Below are positions 1 through 11,343 of a stretch of DNA of 64,000 nucleotides, in pieces. Within the stretch, counting starts at the first letter, position 1; the number at the start of each line of letters is the position of its first letter. The notes under the pieces are model-generated. The model searched no databases. It saw only the letters and a list, made by a program, of their open reading frames with translations, and was not told the origin of the DNA. Position numbers and translations under genes: made by a program. The DNA is from Volvox africanus (taxonomy: Eukaryota > Chlorophyta > Chlorophyceae > Chlamydomonadales > Volvocaceae): assembly GCA_030268105.1 (NCBI GenBank), contig BSDZ01000008.1:372001-436000 (forward strand), read 5' to 3'.

Positions 1-359
1 TGCTCTCCAAGGGAGACGGCTGCCTTTCAGGCTTTCGCCGATGCATGGGCGGACGGGTTGGGACACATATCGTGAGTTCCTTCGCATACTTGTTGGGCCG
101 TCCGCCTGCTCCGTCCGCCCATTTTTAGCCCTAAGTAATAGAAAATCAGGTTAGTTTTTAACTTTGTACCTTACCTCCTGGTCTCTCCCTCCCTCGAGCC
201 ACGAAATGTACTCGACTTCGCTTGCCGTACTATTTACTAACCCGAATTTTGCAGAGCCCTAAGTTAGAAACCCTAAGTTAGAAACTGCCCTCATAAGGCC
301 CGCATGCATGCCTGATAAACGGGCTCCCTCACCCCGCTCTTCCTTTCTATTGGTTTCGT

Positions 360-1284
360 TTCCTTCACACTTTTTCCTGGGCGCCTACCTTCGCTGGAGT
401 CCGAGCACAGGCACGTCGTTGAATGTCTGGTGTCTGCTATGTCTGCTGGCCAGAGGTCCACGTGACGATCAACATCCGCTGGGGCCCGAGCACATCGTGG
501 TGCTGGTGGGCTCCGGGATGGGTTCCGTAACCACCCTGGCATGGCTGGCATTGCCGCACCGGGCGTGGTTGCGACTGCTCCGGGGGAGCAAGGTGCCACG
601 TCTTCTGGGGTTCTGTGCGTCCAAGGCACTGATCTTAGCCGGGCTGCGGCCGCCCTCAGCCGCTAGCGCGTACGCCGGGGGCCCGGCCATGCTGCTGCTG
701 CTGGAAGGGTTCATTTTGCCCCTGGCCTGCCTGGTGGGTACCATACATGGTTTGTATTCGGATCTACGTTAACTTGTCGTCTTCATTCCATTCTTATAAT
801 CGTAATACCCTCCCTGGAGCACAGCCGTGGCTTTATCGCTCCGCTTTATGTGTTTTTCCGTCGTACTCCCCTTTTGAAGCAGGTCTCCCCCCGGACCGCC
901 TTCTTCATCTCCTGCCTGAAGCTTCCCCTCGACTATCAAAGCGCTTTCATGGTGGGCGCTGCCAGCTACACCCTGTCCGCCTTCAAGATTGCTGCTGCAG
1001 TGGAGCTCATGTCGCTAACCGTCACCCTCACCTGCCACCTGTACCTCCGGTGCCGCTTTGATGGGCAGTTGGGTCGAGCGGCCGGCAGCAGCGGTGGTTT
1101 CGGAAGTGGATATGGGGGCCCACATGGGGAACTCGTTGGCGGCAAAACCGGTAGGCGCAGCTGCAGCGACGAGACTAGACTAATGCGGATGCAAAAAATG
1201 CGTAAGGCCCGCGTAGCTTGCATCCCTATCTCTTCAACTGCCGGCTCGGGGAAGGGACCCATGCTTGTGATGGACAGGACGTGA
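360..1284 (+). CDS. Unidentified multi-pass membrane protein, 3' part
   Basis: I do not recognise this protein. Two stretches read well on the plus strand. One, about 360-740, contains hydrophobic segments around 'HIVVLVGSGMGSVTTLAWL' and 'LLLLEGFILPLACLVG'. The second opens after an acceptor at about 880 (gaagcag/GTCTCC) with 'VSPRTAFFISCLKLPL' and 'AAAVELMSLTVTLTCHLYL'. A Gly/Ser-rich, then basic, soluble tail follows, with a stop at 1282-1284. A donor near 740 (GGTGG/GTACC) would join them. I count about four likely membrane spans, so an integral membrane protein with a cytosolic or lumenal C-tail is a fair description. The 5' end is not resolved and may lie left of the window. No family motif is visible and no function is assigned. 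Confidence 0.35.
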
Positions 1285-3669
1285 TTGTTTCTGGTGTTTA
1301 TGTTATTGCTTCTGAAGTGGCGGTTACTGTAGTATACTGTCTTGGGATACTGGCTTTTGTCTAATGCATATTATCTGTAACGTGTCATCTGCACGGTATT
1401 GCATTGTTCCGCGTGATCATTTACAATTGTTGTACGTAGCAGAGCGGCAGTCCGACAGCGTCGTGACAGCAGCGGCATTTGCGGAGTAGATAGGAGGTTC
1501 AGCAGGTGGGACGGACGTATGCAGGATTCGATTGCGGGGAATGAGTAATCACATTTAGGGTTGAAGGGAGGGAAGGTCGATGACCCCACAAGGTTTAATT
1601 TCACCAATGACCGATGACTGTACAGGCGTTGCGGCTGCAGCTGCTTTGCTTTGAGATTTCCGCTTTTCACAATTCAGTTAAGTTCACGTAAACTTTGTCC
1701 CCAGTGATAAGTTCTGCAGTGTGTCGTTCTGCTGCTTTAGTAGATACCGCCCTCTTGTGTACGTGAGCTCGAGGACATGGCTTAAGACAGTGCGTCACGT
1801 CGACGACACCGGTGGGGGATTGGGAAAGGACAGACACGCCTTGTATGACTGGTTTCGGAGTTACGTCTTGTTTGACAGTTGTCAAGAGACACCCCTTATC
1901 GGGCACCCTTATCGTCAGGCTTCCTTTGGTCGTTGGTTATTAGAAAGAAAGATATTCATCGACAGTCTGTTCGGTGACGCGTACCCTCCCCCACGCCTCT
2001 GGCGTCTTGGGATCCAGTCTTTGCGGTCAACTTCGTCGGCAGATGGCTTCAAGTACAGAGCCTCTGTCGTACATGCTCATGACCGCCGTAAAAATTCTTC
2101 ACGACAAACGACTCATCAGTGCTATCGCGGGTGCTTCCAGTACGTAGGGAAAGTGTAATGCCGGAAGGTTGCCACCATGCAAGTGCTTCGTACGGCATGT
2201 GCATGTGCTATTTGGGGTAGGTGTTTGTGCTGCGTACGGCAGGTCATGTGTGAACGGATGGACGGCTTCTTTGGAGAGTGTTTGGGCTCCGTTCCATTCT
2301 TTTTGCGCACCTGGTGAGGTACAGGGACCGTGACGGGCGTCGTCCTTTGCGCTCATCGTCAGGGGGCTGGCAAGGCTACGGAGTATGTCAACCTGCGTAT
2401 CTAAACTGACTGACCCAGCCAACCCAGATGATTACCACATCTGCTCTGTTCTGTTTCCTGTTTCACAACTGCAGTGATAAATGTGCGTGTATGTAAAGGA
2501 GGTGATCATATCCCGGTAGTGATGGAGGTTGCAAGTGACTTGGTTTGCCTCGCACAGTTATGGTATGTGGTACGGCATGAAGATGCGGGTGCCGTACCGT
2601 TTAGCCAGGGACACAGAAGGGGTGACTGGGGCCGAACGCCCTCATCAGGCGCCGAACAGCGCCGAGGAGAGTACGGAAGGATAACGGGAAAGGCTTAAAA
2701 GCTCAGTTGTCCAATCCATGAATAACTTACAAAATCGTTGTATCGACATATTGATAACGATATATATATAACGATATAATCGATCTATCCCCAAAAGCGC
2801 GTATCGTCCTTGCAATGTGCAGATGTCCTAAGACAACGGATAAGAAGGGTACGGCAGGGGATAGCTGGCGTACGACCCACCAGTCGGGTATTGAGTATGG
2901 ATGCTCCCATGTTAGGAATTATTACATATTCGGTTATTAGTTAGGACGACAGAACCGCAGAAATCCATAACAAGCACACGATACATCCAGCTAGCTGCTT
3001 GTATGTGAGGAATGTTGGGGATTTGATCAGTCCGGCTAACTACCAACCAATAAAGCGGACACAACTAACCTGAAGAAGCTAATATGTAACAACCGCAATA
3101 ATAAGTTTTCGTTTTTTCAGTTAATTGCGCAACCTGGGTGATTTCGGTCCAGTTTACCCTAATAGATACCAGGAGGTTGAGATGCAGCCCTTGAGGAAGG
3201 AAGATGCCGTACATTGTGTCCCTCTCATCCCCATCAAACGTACCAATGCCCGGTTTTTCCTTGACGTTCAATCCGACAACTCGGTAAGCAACCCTGCGCG
3301 CCTCCTGCACCTCACGTGTCGCAACGCCGTGTTGGAGCCCAAAGGTTGTGTCGTACAACAGTGAAACAAATATGCTTGCCGAAAACCTATCCGACGTTCT
3401 GCTCTTCGCAGCACCGGTTCAGAAGGCGTATTTGAGACATCGAATAAAATGCTGAGATGCCTAAATAGGAAAGCTGTTAATTCGTATATTGTTATCGGTG
3501 TTTACCGGAATATTGTCTAAAAAGATTAAGCCAGGGTGCACCACATCAGCCAGCTCGGTGGCGCGATGCATAGTGCGCCAGTCTGCCACGACAGGTCGGC
3601 ATCGGCAGTCGGCAAGGATTCCTTAACCGTCGCTACCGCCGCCTCCGCCGCCTCGTAATCTCTTACCCT
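1285..3669. other. No recognisable gene; AT-rich spacer
   Basis: About 2.4 kb without a family I can name. Short open frames exist on both strands. One minus-strand stretch at 3065-3358 (includes 'VATREVQEARRVAYRVVG') could be an isolated exon, but it has no partner exon or known motif. An (AT)-rich patch lies at about 2755-2785. Confidence 0.4.
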
Positions 3670-6600
3670 TCAGTTCTTCCCTCCCTTACCATCCGCCTTC
3701 GGCTTCCCGCTACCGCCGCCGCCACCGCCGCCTCCCTGCCCGCTACCTCCCTTTCCGCCACTGCTACCCGTCGCCGCCGCACCCTTGCTACTGCCGCCGC
3801 CACCGTCGTCGTCGTCCTCGTCAGCACCTCCCTGGGAGCTATGGTGGTCCAGCATCGCGGAAATCCAGTAGTTGTCGTCCCAAAGCCTGCCGTACATACG
3901 GCTGAAGAACGATGGGTCGTTGAGTACGGCATTGGGGTCATGGCCATTGAAGCCCTTCAGCCCCGCTAGCCGCGCGCGTAGCGTTCGCTGCCGTGCTGCT
4001 TCCGCTGCTTCCTTATCGCGTTGTGCCTTCTCCACAGCGGCCAGTCGTGCCGCCACACGGTTTTCGGCCTCCATGCCGTATAGAGTCTGGAGCGGCATGG
4101 AAGCGGATGTCAGGCGAGCTTATGAAATCTTGAATATGAATATGTACATGTTTGTATATATATGCATATATACAATATATATAGATATTCACATATATAC
4201 ACACATATATATACACACATATATATACACACATATATACACACACATATATACATGTGTGTGTATATGTGTGCGTGTATGTGTGTGTATTAAACATCAA
4301 CTTATATGCAGGTTAATAGCAGCCCTCGCTCGCTCACGCGTGCAGCAGGGCCCTATCCTGCCTCACTCATCACCTTTTGACACGGTACGACCCTCTACTA
4401 CTGATTTATGTATGGGGAGGGGAGGGGGCTGACGGAGTCGAATACACGATTACGGGAACTGCGGCCGACGGAAGGGGGCTGGGGGAAGGGAGCTGCCGCC
4501 GTCCCAGAAATATGCGGTAAATGCATATATTATGAGCATCATCAGGTTACAAATTATCAGCCTAGAATATAATTTTTGCATTTTGCGATTTTGCCGTTTC
4601 TTTGCCATAATCTATATTTTAGGGGGCGCTGTTCAAAAAAGGTTGGCAGTCGGGACGTGTGGAGGAGGGGATGAAGGAACAGCAGAAGGACCACCCCGGC
4701 TGCATCTGCTCTTTTGTCGCGTCCAGGGAGGTAAGCATACGAAGCCAGGGTTTTCCATAATCAAAAAACGAAAGTACCGGCGCTCCATGCACGCGTGATA
4801 CCGGTTTCTGGTGTGCAAATGGTCGAATGAACCACACCTCCCTATCGATTACGCTCCGTAACCACTGACCCGCACAGCGCCAAGGGCCTCCGGATGCTCG
4901 CGGAGGAAGCCCCGCAACAGCTCGCAGCCCTCCATCTGCCGCCCCGCAACTGCTAAACAAAGCGCCTCCGAAACCACGTGCTCCTCGTTGTGCGGCTCCG
5001 CCGCCCGCATCATTCGGAGCACACTCAGTGCCTGCTGCGCCTGCCATGACATCCGAGCCTCATCCGCCACCTGGTAGCAACGGGAAGCTGATTGGTAACG
5101 GACAACTGTCAACAGACAGCAGATCACTGGTCATTTCAAGAAGACCCGTGGGAAACGCCGCCACGGTTTTCAGCAGAGCAAGAGCCAGGTGGATGATACG
5201 TCCCCGTCCTGCGCTCATCTACGCACCTGCTGCCGAATCAACGGCACCCAGAGCACCTCCCGCATGTTCCGCAACAGCCGCATCAACACCTCCAACTTCC
5301 CCACGGGCTCCAGGTACGGCAGGAACCAGGGTTCGTTCGTCCCACAGCCGTACACCGTAGGCTCGTACATTGGGACCAAGTCATCGTCATCCTCTCCCTC
5401 ATCTTGCATCCCCGCCGTGGCGGCGCCCACTAAGAAGCCCCAGCCCACGCCGCCGCTACCAGGCGCTCGCGCTGACCCATGGGTCATGGTGCCGTTGGCG
5501 GCGTATGACCCCACAGCGCCCTGTAGCGCTGCACGGGCAGCCGCCTCGGCGGACAGTTCGTCAGGCGGTGGCAAGTCCAGATTGTCGTGCAACATCCGCG
5601 CGACGCCGGCGATGTCATACAGCACGCCGCCGTTGTACGGATCTATAAACACCGGGTCGGTTTCGGAGCCCAAGTCCAGGGGCCGTACCAGGAAGTGCGA
5701 GGGTAAGGATACGGCCGCCAGCCGGAGGCCCACTCGCTCCGCCACTGCGATGTAAAGGATTCCCAGGGCTGTGGGGCCACCTGGCGGGCGCCAGAAAAGC
5801 CATATGGCCCATGATTTGAGGACCGAAGAACCAAGATATGCTACACAGCGCATGCTACCATACTTATACGGCAAGTCCAATCCAGGGAGCCGTCGGTTTC
5901 CGTGGAGTGAATGCACGGCTCGCGAGATGGGGTCGTGCGCGGCGCGAGGTTATGCCCCGCACCTGTTTTGTACTGCAGCAGTCGCGCCAGGGAGGCGGAC
6001 TCCAGGTGATAGAACCGCTCCTTGGCGCCGGAAAAGCGATAAAAGTCGTACAGCACACTATTGATGCAACGGACGATTTCCAGAGGCCCGAAGCTGGGTT
6101 TCATGTGTCGCTGCACCATAGCCACCACGGACTCGAGCCGTTCCAGCTGCGAGTTCACAAATGTAGACTCCAATTGCAGGTTATGTGCTTAAAATGCTTG
6201 GCCTCACATCACACCGTCATCTATTATGTGTCTGACCTATCGCACAAAGCATCCAGTTGGCCCAACCCAGACAGGACGTGTTTGTCACATCGAATCCCGA
6301 GAGGCTGCTAATGCGGACGAGCGTGTAGTGGGCTTTATAACCACACGGGATTCAAGGCTTCCGTACTGTACGAGTCCATACCGTCTGTGGGATATTTTGA
6401 TCAAGTGAAATCATCAGGGCCGCCTTCAAGAGGTTGACTTTGGAGGCACCGGCGCGGTCAAGCTCCATTTGAAAATCCAGGAAGCTTCGCATCGCAGCCA
6501 AGCCTTGGCGGCCGGCCTCTTGCTGTGATATATAGCTGAGTGACAAGTTCTGGCGGCGCGCGTCCATGAAGCGAGGGTTTATATCGAACATTAAGTGGTT
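3670..6600 (-). CDS. SirB1/transglutaminase-like (Transglut_core2) protein with C-terminal helical tail
   Basis: Minus-strand gene. Exons with matching phases are 5963-6187, 5227-5780, 4870-5070 and 3670-4086 (stop). An upstream exon ends near 6380 and begins near 6600; its 5' boundary and the start codon are unresolved. The core has the SirB1 pattern in order: 'SKVNLLKAALMIS', 'EIVRCINSVLYDFYRFSG', 'TALGILYIAVAERVGLRLAA', 'SLPSHFLVRP' and 'FIDPYNGGVLYD'. These are the conserved His and Asp segments of the transglutaminase-like fold. Exon 4870-5070 reads as TPR-like helices. The last exon is a charged coiled coil, followed by an Asp run and a Gly/Ser/Lys-rich end. In plants such domains occur in F-box proteins and in plastid proteins of unclear activity. 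No F-box is confidently seen here, so no substrate is inferred. Confidence 0.72.
4137..4290. repeat. TA/CA microsatellite with inverted symmetry
   Basis: Alternating (ATAT)(ACAC) blocks pass at about 4253 into (GTGT)(ATAT) blocks, making a long imperfect inverted repeat. It lies in the intron between the last two exons of the SirB1-like gene (4087-4869). Confidence 0.85.
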
Positions 6601-8036
6601 ACAGTGCCGTTGGTCTCGCTGGATCGGGCCGCGGGGATTATGAGCGGCGTGAGCGCGGGGCAGGTGACTCGCCGACCGTGCTGACTGGCATGGTGACGTG
6701 TCCAAGCGCTTCCGAGTTGTCCTGGCAGGCAAATGGACCCGCGAACCAACGCAGTGCCTGCTATGACCATACGCACAACGTTAATCTGGTATTGAGGTAA
6801 AAATGAAGGATGTGCAGTTTCAGACGAACTGTGGCGTCCTTTTTTGCACAATTGCATAAGATAGCTGGCCATGGACGAAAAAGCACCGAGCCTAAATTTA
6901 AACTTTTAGTTCTCAATCAAATAACTAAACGGCAATGGCCCCCAATCCAAAAATGCTTGGATGAAACGCAGTCTGAAAAGGACGCAAACCGAAACCCTTG
7001 TTTGTCTCCCGTGAGCAGATGTGCAGACAAAAGGCTTACCCTTGCAGATTGCGCTGTCGGTGCATTCTTTCCATTTATAACCGCGGAGATGGGGAAGCAC
7101 AGAATTCTGCTTACTAGCCGTTGGTTCCGAAACGCACGGCACTCTAGTCACCGGGCGCCTCAAGGCAGAGGTTCAACTCTGAAACACTGTACAAAATAAA
7201 GTATTAGGACTTTTCAGATATTTTGAGTATTTCGACTATGTTATCCAAGTTCAAGGCCTCAAGTTGTCCAAGCCCAAGCGTCTGGACCCGGCCACTTGTC
7301 CAAAGAATATTAGCAAATGTGGATTCTTTTAACACCTTGTAAAAGCTGATAACCATGCGATCCACCGAAACCATTACCTGGAACCGGATTTCTGGTGCAC
7401 TGAACCGGCGAGGTGCGCTGTTAAGTGCCCATGGGGACGCAGGGTGAGAGCCACATATTATAGGAGGCTTGCACATATAGTCCACATCTTACGCATCAGT
7501 AATCCAAGCTTTACAAAACGACTTAAATGCGCCACAAAAGGCCCTGAAACACGTAGGAAAGACGGGGGAGGAGGGTAGGATTACTCCCCAACCCGGGTCA
7601 TCCAGAGCAATTTTAACGATAAACAGACGACGCTAGCCTGAAATATCTCTAGCGGTTAAGCTACCGACGGAATTACATTGAGCGGTGGGTAGCTTAAGGG
7701 CTTACAAATGGGGAACAGCAATAACCTGCAGATGAAGTAAAGTTCCAAGAAAGCGAAGTGTCTTAGCGTGATGACAGGCAAGAACATTATAATCGACATC
7801 CTTTTGTTGCTAATGGTATTGCACATGTGCAAACCCCAAAAAAATCGGCAAAACCCACATCCCTGAAACTATTGTCCGTACAAGCAAAAGAAATAACCTT
7901 CCGCAGCTTCAACCCCTGCAGCATTCGTAACACTCTTAGTACAACATCCACATTTGGTGGAAAACCCCGCAGACTATCAACATGCTCTCCACCAAGAAAC
8001 AGCACACTTCACAGGAGGCTTTCGAAGCCCTATTCT
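6600..8036. other. Spacer between SirB1-like gene and H2A, no gene assigned
   Basis: The 5' end of the SirB1-like gene should lie here. A minus-strand stretch at 7204-7380 ('STFANILW', 'LEALNLDNIVEILK') is open and protein-like. It could be an upstream exon, but I could not join it by phase. Confidence 0.35.
8017..8029 (-). promoter_or_regulatory. Short hairpin just 3' of H2A
   Basis: A 5-bp stem with a 3-nt loop (GGCTT/AAGCC) lies eight bases after the H2A stop. It is shorter than the 6+4+6 histone stem-loop seen after H2B, so its role in 3' processing is uncertain. Confidence 0.35.
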
Positions 8037-8647
8037 TTAAACAGCTGCCGAGCCATCCTCCGCCTTGCCGCCCTTGGACTTCTTGGGCAGCAGAACAGCA
8101 TGGATATTCGGAAGGACACCACCTGCAGAACGACAAGGCAGAGGGAGGTTTCATAGATACGAGCGGGAAAGCCGTCTATAGGGAACGGAGCCTACTGTTG
8201 TGGTTTCGGTCCAAGCCTATAATCGGGAGCAAACATGCAAGCATTTCCCATCCGTGTGTTTCACTTGCCCTGACGAGACTCGTCCCCGCTGCAACACGTG
8301 GGAATCCAAAAGAATAAGGCATGTAAATGCTCACCTGCAGCAATGGTTACGTCCCCAAGCAGCTTGCCCAGCTCCTCATCGTTACGAATAGCAAGCTGAA
8401 TGTGACGCGGAATAATGCGGTTCTTCTTATTGTCACGTGCGGCGTTGCCAGCAAGCTCCAACACTTCAGCAGTGAGATATTCTAGCACCGCCGCAAGGTA
8501 CACTGGTGCGCCAGCGCCGATCCGCTCGGCATACTTGCCCTTCTTCAAGTAGCGAGCGATGCGGCCAACAGGGAACTGAAGTCCCGCCTTTGCACTGCGG
8601 CTCACGGCCTTTTTCCCAGCCGACTTTCCTTTTCCGCGACCAGCCAT
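8037..8647 (-). CDS. Histone H2A, one intron
   Basis: Core nucleosomal histone; pairs with H2B and sits at the DNA entry/exit surface. Exon 1 is complement(8335-8647) and exon 2 complement(8037-8122), joined GCAG/GTGAGC to CTGCAG/GTGG. The split Gly codon restores '[19 protein letters not shown]'. Total is 399 nt, 132 aa. Hallmarks are 'MAGRGKGK', '[17 protein letters not shown]', the acidic-patch segment '[17 protein letters not shown]' and '[17 protein letters not shown]'. The tail '[14 protein letters not shown]' lacks the SQ motif of H2A.X and is unlike H2A.Z, so this is canonical H2A. If the exon is read without splicing it runs into a false C-terminus ('EHLHALFF'). It is divergently paired with H2B 284 bp away, as is usual for replication-type pairs. 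Confidence 0.97.
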
Positions 8648-8839
8648 TGTTGAGGCGTCAACCTAGAAAGTTCAAGTTTCTTAAACGAAGACGTTCTACT
8701 TGACCTGTATGGATGAAATATCAAAATCACAAGGTTAACAAATTGCAGGGTTTCCGCTGACGTCATAGAAGGGTTGCAAGTTTGGCTCACTGGGGGCAAC
8801 GGTACAACAAACCGATGTTCCGTACAATGTCCCGGTGAG

Positions 8840-8859
8840 CCAATCCATGTGGATATAAA
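8840..8859 (+). promoter_or_regulatory. H2B promoter elements: CCAAT and TATAAA
   Basis: CCAAT at 8840-8844 and TATAAA at 8854-8859 lie 73-92 bp before the H2B start codon, inside the 284-bp shared H2A/H2B promoter. No equally clear TATA box is seen toward H2A. Confidence 0.6.
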
Positions 8860-8931
8860 GATACGGCTCAAATATGTCGTCAAAGCTAAAACTTCATATT
8901 GGTTCTCCCAATTAAGGTTACATTCAACACA

Positions 8932-9477
8932 ATGGCTCCCAAAGCTGCTGAGAAGGCTCCTGCCAAGAAGACTCCTGCTAAGACGGCGGAGAGCTCTAAG
9001 AAGAAGAAGAAGATCAACAAGGCGGAAACCTACAAGGTCTATATCTACAAGGTCCTAAAACAGGTAAACATTTTTCTAATGGGATGACGATACTGGCAAC
9101 GTCCATACTCCTTCTTGTGCATGCTAGATTGACGCTATCTACATTATGCACTGAAATCTGTCGCATGATAGGATGTCATGTAGTGGTTTCTTGGGCGCGT
9201 TGGCCGAAGTCAACAACTCATGCTTCTGTGCTCCTGCGCGCAGGTCCACCCCGATACTGGTATCAGCTCCAAGGCGATGTCGATCATGAATTCTTTCATC
9301 AACGATATTTTTGACAAGATGGCAAACGAGGCTGTGCGTCTGGCGCAGTATAACAAGAAACCTACCCTGACATCTCGCGAAATCCAAACGGCTGTTCGGC
9401 TGGTGCTGCCCGGCGAGCTGGCAAAGCACGCAGTGTCGGAAGGCACTAAGGCCGTTACCAAGTTCACGTCGTCGTAA
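8932..9477 (+). CDS. Histone H2B, one intron
   Basis: Core nucleosomal histone. Exons 8932-9063 and 9244-9477 join in phase 0 (AAACAG/GTAAAC ... GCGCAG/GTCCAC), giving 121 aa. The N-tail is Lys/Ala-rich ('[18 protein letters not shown]'). The fold follows as '[19 protein letters not shown]', '[19 protein letters not shown]' and '[19 protein letters not shown]', ending '[13 protein letters not shown]' with the conserved C-terminal Lys that is ubiquitinated in other eukaryotes. The middle reads '[13 protein letters not shown]' where most H2Bs have AGEASRLA(H/R)YNKK, a mild divergence. The start is the ATG in context acacaATGG. The intron falls between alpha-1 and loop 1. It is co-regulated with H2A through the shared upstream region and carries a histone stem-loop downstream. 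Confidence 0.97.
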
Positions 9478-9523
9478 AGAGACGTGCCCTGAATTTCATG
9501 GGGTGTACCCTTTCAAAAAAATC

Positions 9524-9539
9524 GGTGTTTCTAAACACC
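9524..9539 (+). promoter_or_regulatory. Histone mRNA 3' stem-loop of H2B
   Basis: GGTGTT-TCTA-AACACC: a 6-bp stem with a 4-nt loop, preceded by an A run and followed by ACCG, starting 47 nt after the stop. Length, position and flanks match the stem-loop of replication-dependent histone mRNAs. Stem bases differ from the animal consensus but are fully complementary. Confidence 0.75.
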
Positions 9540-9819
9540 ACCGTTTCTGGATGCTATTACTCGATTTGAAAATGGCTGGGTTACAGTTGTACGAGTTCTC
9601 GAGCCGCAGCACTCGGGGAAATGCTAAATACGTCCCTGCGATAACTACTGCATAACATTCATTTATGACCCAATCGATCGATCTGTTTATCTTAACCACA
9701 TATATCTCACCCTTAGGTGCAGGCAGCTTCGCATCTTACCCTAAGTCAGATATGGTCGTAAATCCTGAGGACGGCAAAGGTCCCCTCATTCCCTTGATGT
9801 TCCATCAAACCCAGAACTA

Positions 9820-10567
9820 TCAAGGAACTCGCCTGCGCATCTCAGCGCCGCACACTGGGCAACGGTATACTGTATCTCTAGCGCAGTCGCAGCAAAGCGG
9901 GACCCATGCACACGGCCAGCAACCAACAGCGCAGAGCCCAACCGCGAAAAGAAATGAGAATAGCCCCATTTCCTGCGTCATAAAAGATTGGGAAGCATTG
10001 CGCATTCATGACTCGGTTCTAAGGTGCTGCACACTGAATGGAATTCATTTGAGCAAGTGCAATGTTGCTGTCTGTGATGTCTGTAAAACCCTTCAGCCGT
10101 AAGCACTCCCTTACCCTCGGGTAGTGGTACCTTGCCGAGCCTTACCTTAGAAGGTTCAGGTGTAACAAACCGGTGGCATCTGTCGCACACTTGGCCCAAA
10201 TGGTCATACTGATGATGGCATAACACCACGTGCTGAGGGGCGGCGATGAGCACTGGTGGATGGCTGGGTGCCGGCGCGAGATAATGCTGTGCATGCGTCC
10301 CCAAGCTTGTTGCAGGTATGGGCGGATAGGCGGAAGGTTCAGGACTAGTGACGGGGTATCCCGTCGCGGTAGATGTGCCGGCATCTGCAAAGCCCGGAAC
10401 CCCAAGTAAAACTTGTTTCCTTTTGCTAAGCGAATTGCTTGAAGCAAAGACATAAGTCTACATTTTCAAACTTGTAGTATCCGACACGGTCGTGTCCGCG
10501 TTACAGTTTTGTAGTCGCACGTACCTGACGATGTCCCGGTTGAAAACTGATTTGGCGCTGGTGGTGC
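9820..10567 (-). CDS. LITAF-domain (SIMPLE-like) zinc-binding membrane protein, 5' end unresolved
   Basis: Three phase-consistent exons: complement(10525-10567), complement(10146-10384) and complement(9820-9972), stop at 9820-9822. The N-part is Pro/Ser/Thr-rich ('PPAPNQFSTGTSS', 'YPVTSPEPSAYPPIPATS'), as in LITAF proteins. Then comes 'VCDRCHRFVTPEPSK' (first CxxC), a Cys-rich hydrophobic stretch 'FSFLFAVGLCAVGCWPCAW', and 'CCDCARDTVYRCPVCGAEM' (second Cys pair). This CxxC / hydrophobic insertion / HxCPxC-type order defines the family. These proteins are monotopic on the cytosolic face of endosomal or plasma membranes and act in trafficking. The Pro-rich part recruits ESCRT/WW partners in animals; that role is not shown here. 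The start exon was not found between 10568 and 11343. It converges with H2B. Confidence 0.75.
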
Positions 10568-11343
10568 CTGCAAAAGTATTCAATTGATCATAATTTGTTT
10601 TTCCTCGTATGACGCAATCGAACGCTGCTCACAGACGCTCCCTCAAAGCCCTCCTTTGGAACCAAGGGAGCTTTCAGTGATTCGCCCATTACGCTAGAGT
10701 TTTGTAATATTTAAGGGATTTAACTTCGTAAATAGTGTTAGATAATGTTAAAACATCTCCCAATCTGTTTCGCGTATCCGCTCCTCGCAGCCTAAACACG
10801 TGTTAGCCGTACAGGATAGGTGCGCTGAGTTGCGGCAGTCTTCTTGCCCTCTTTGGAAATATCCTGACCTGGAGGGAGGGCAAACTCTAAAATATTTAGT
10901 AATGTAACAAATCTTTTCATAAACCTGCACGGGCGCATATTCCACAGTGCAGTACGCTGTGGCCCCGTCTCAACAGGCAACCAAACAGCAATAAAAAGCC
11001 AATGATTGCGCCAATAGCCCGCATCACGCTATCCACTCTGTTATGATCGATCAGCTAACCCGCCGTAAAAGGCTCTCTGTACCACTTAACCCTGCATGCG
11101 CTGCCAGCCTGAGTGCGCTACGTGCGACTGCCCTCCTCCTTACCCCTTTCATGGTCCCCTTTCACGCCGCTTTGGGTGATCCTTTCAAGACTCGTGGCTA
11201 TGTTTTGCAAATCAACCTTATGCAATGACCCAGCACTGACCATGCAGACAACGCACCCGAGTCCACTTCATACATTTTATGGAGGTGAATTGAAAACACC
11301 CACCCACCACCAGCAGGCAGTCTCAAAAGAACACCCCGCAGGT

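Noticed and set aside
241..285. CCCTAAGTTAGAAA repeated twice, telomere-like
   Set aside because: Two copies only and the unit is not a telomere hexamer or heptamer; too short to interpret.
5189..5755. 188-aa plus-strand frame
   Set aside because: Antisense of the conserved SirB1 core exon.
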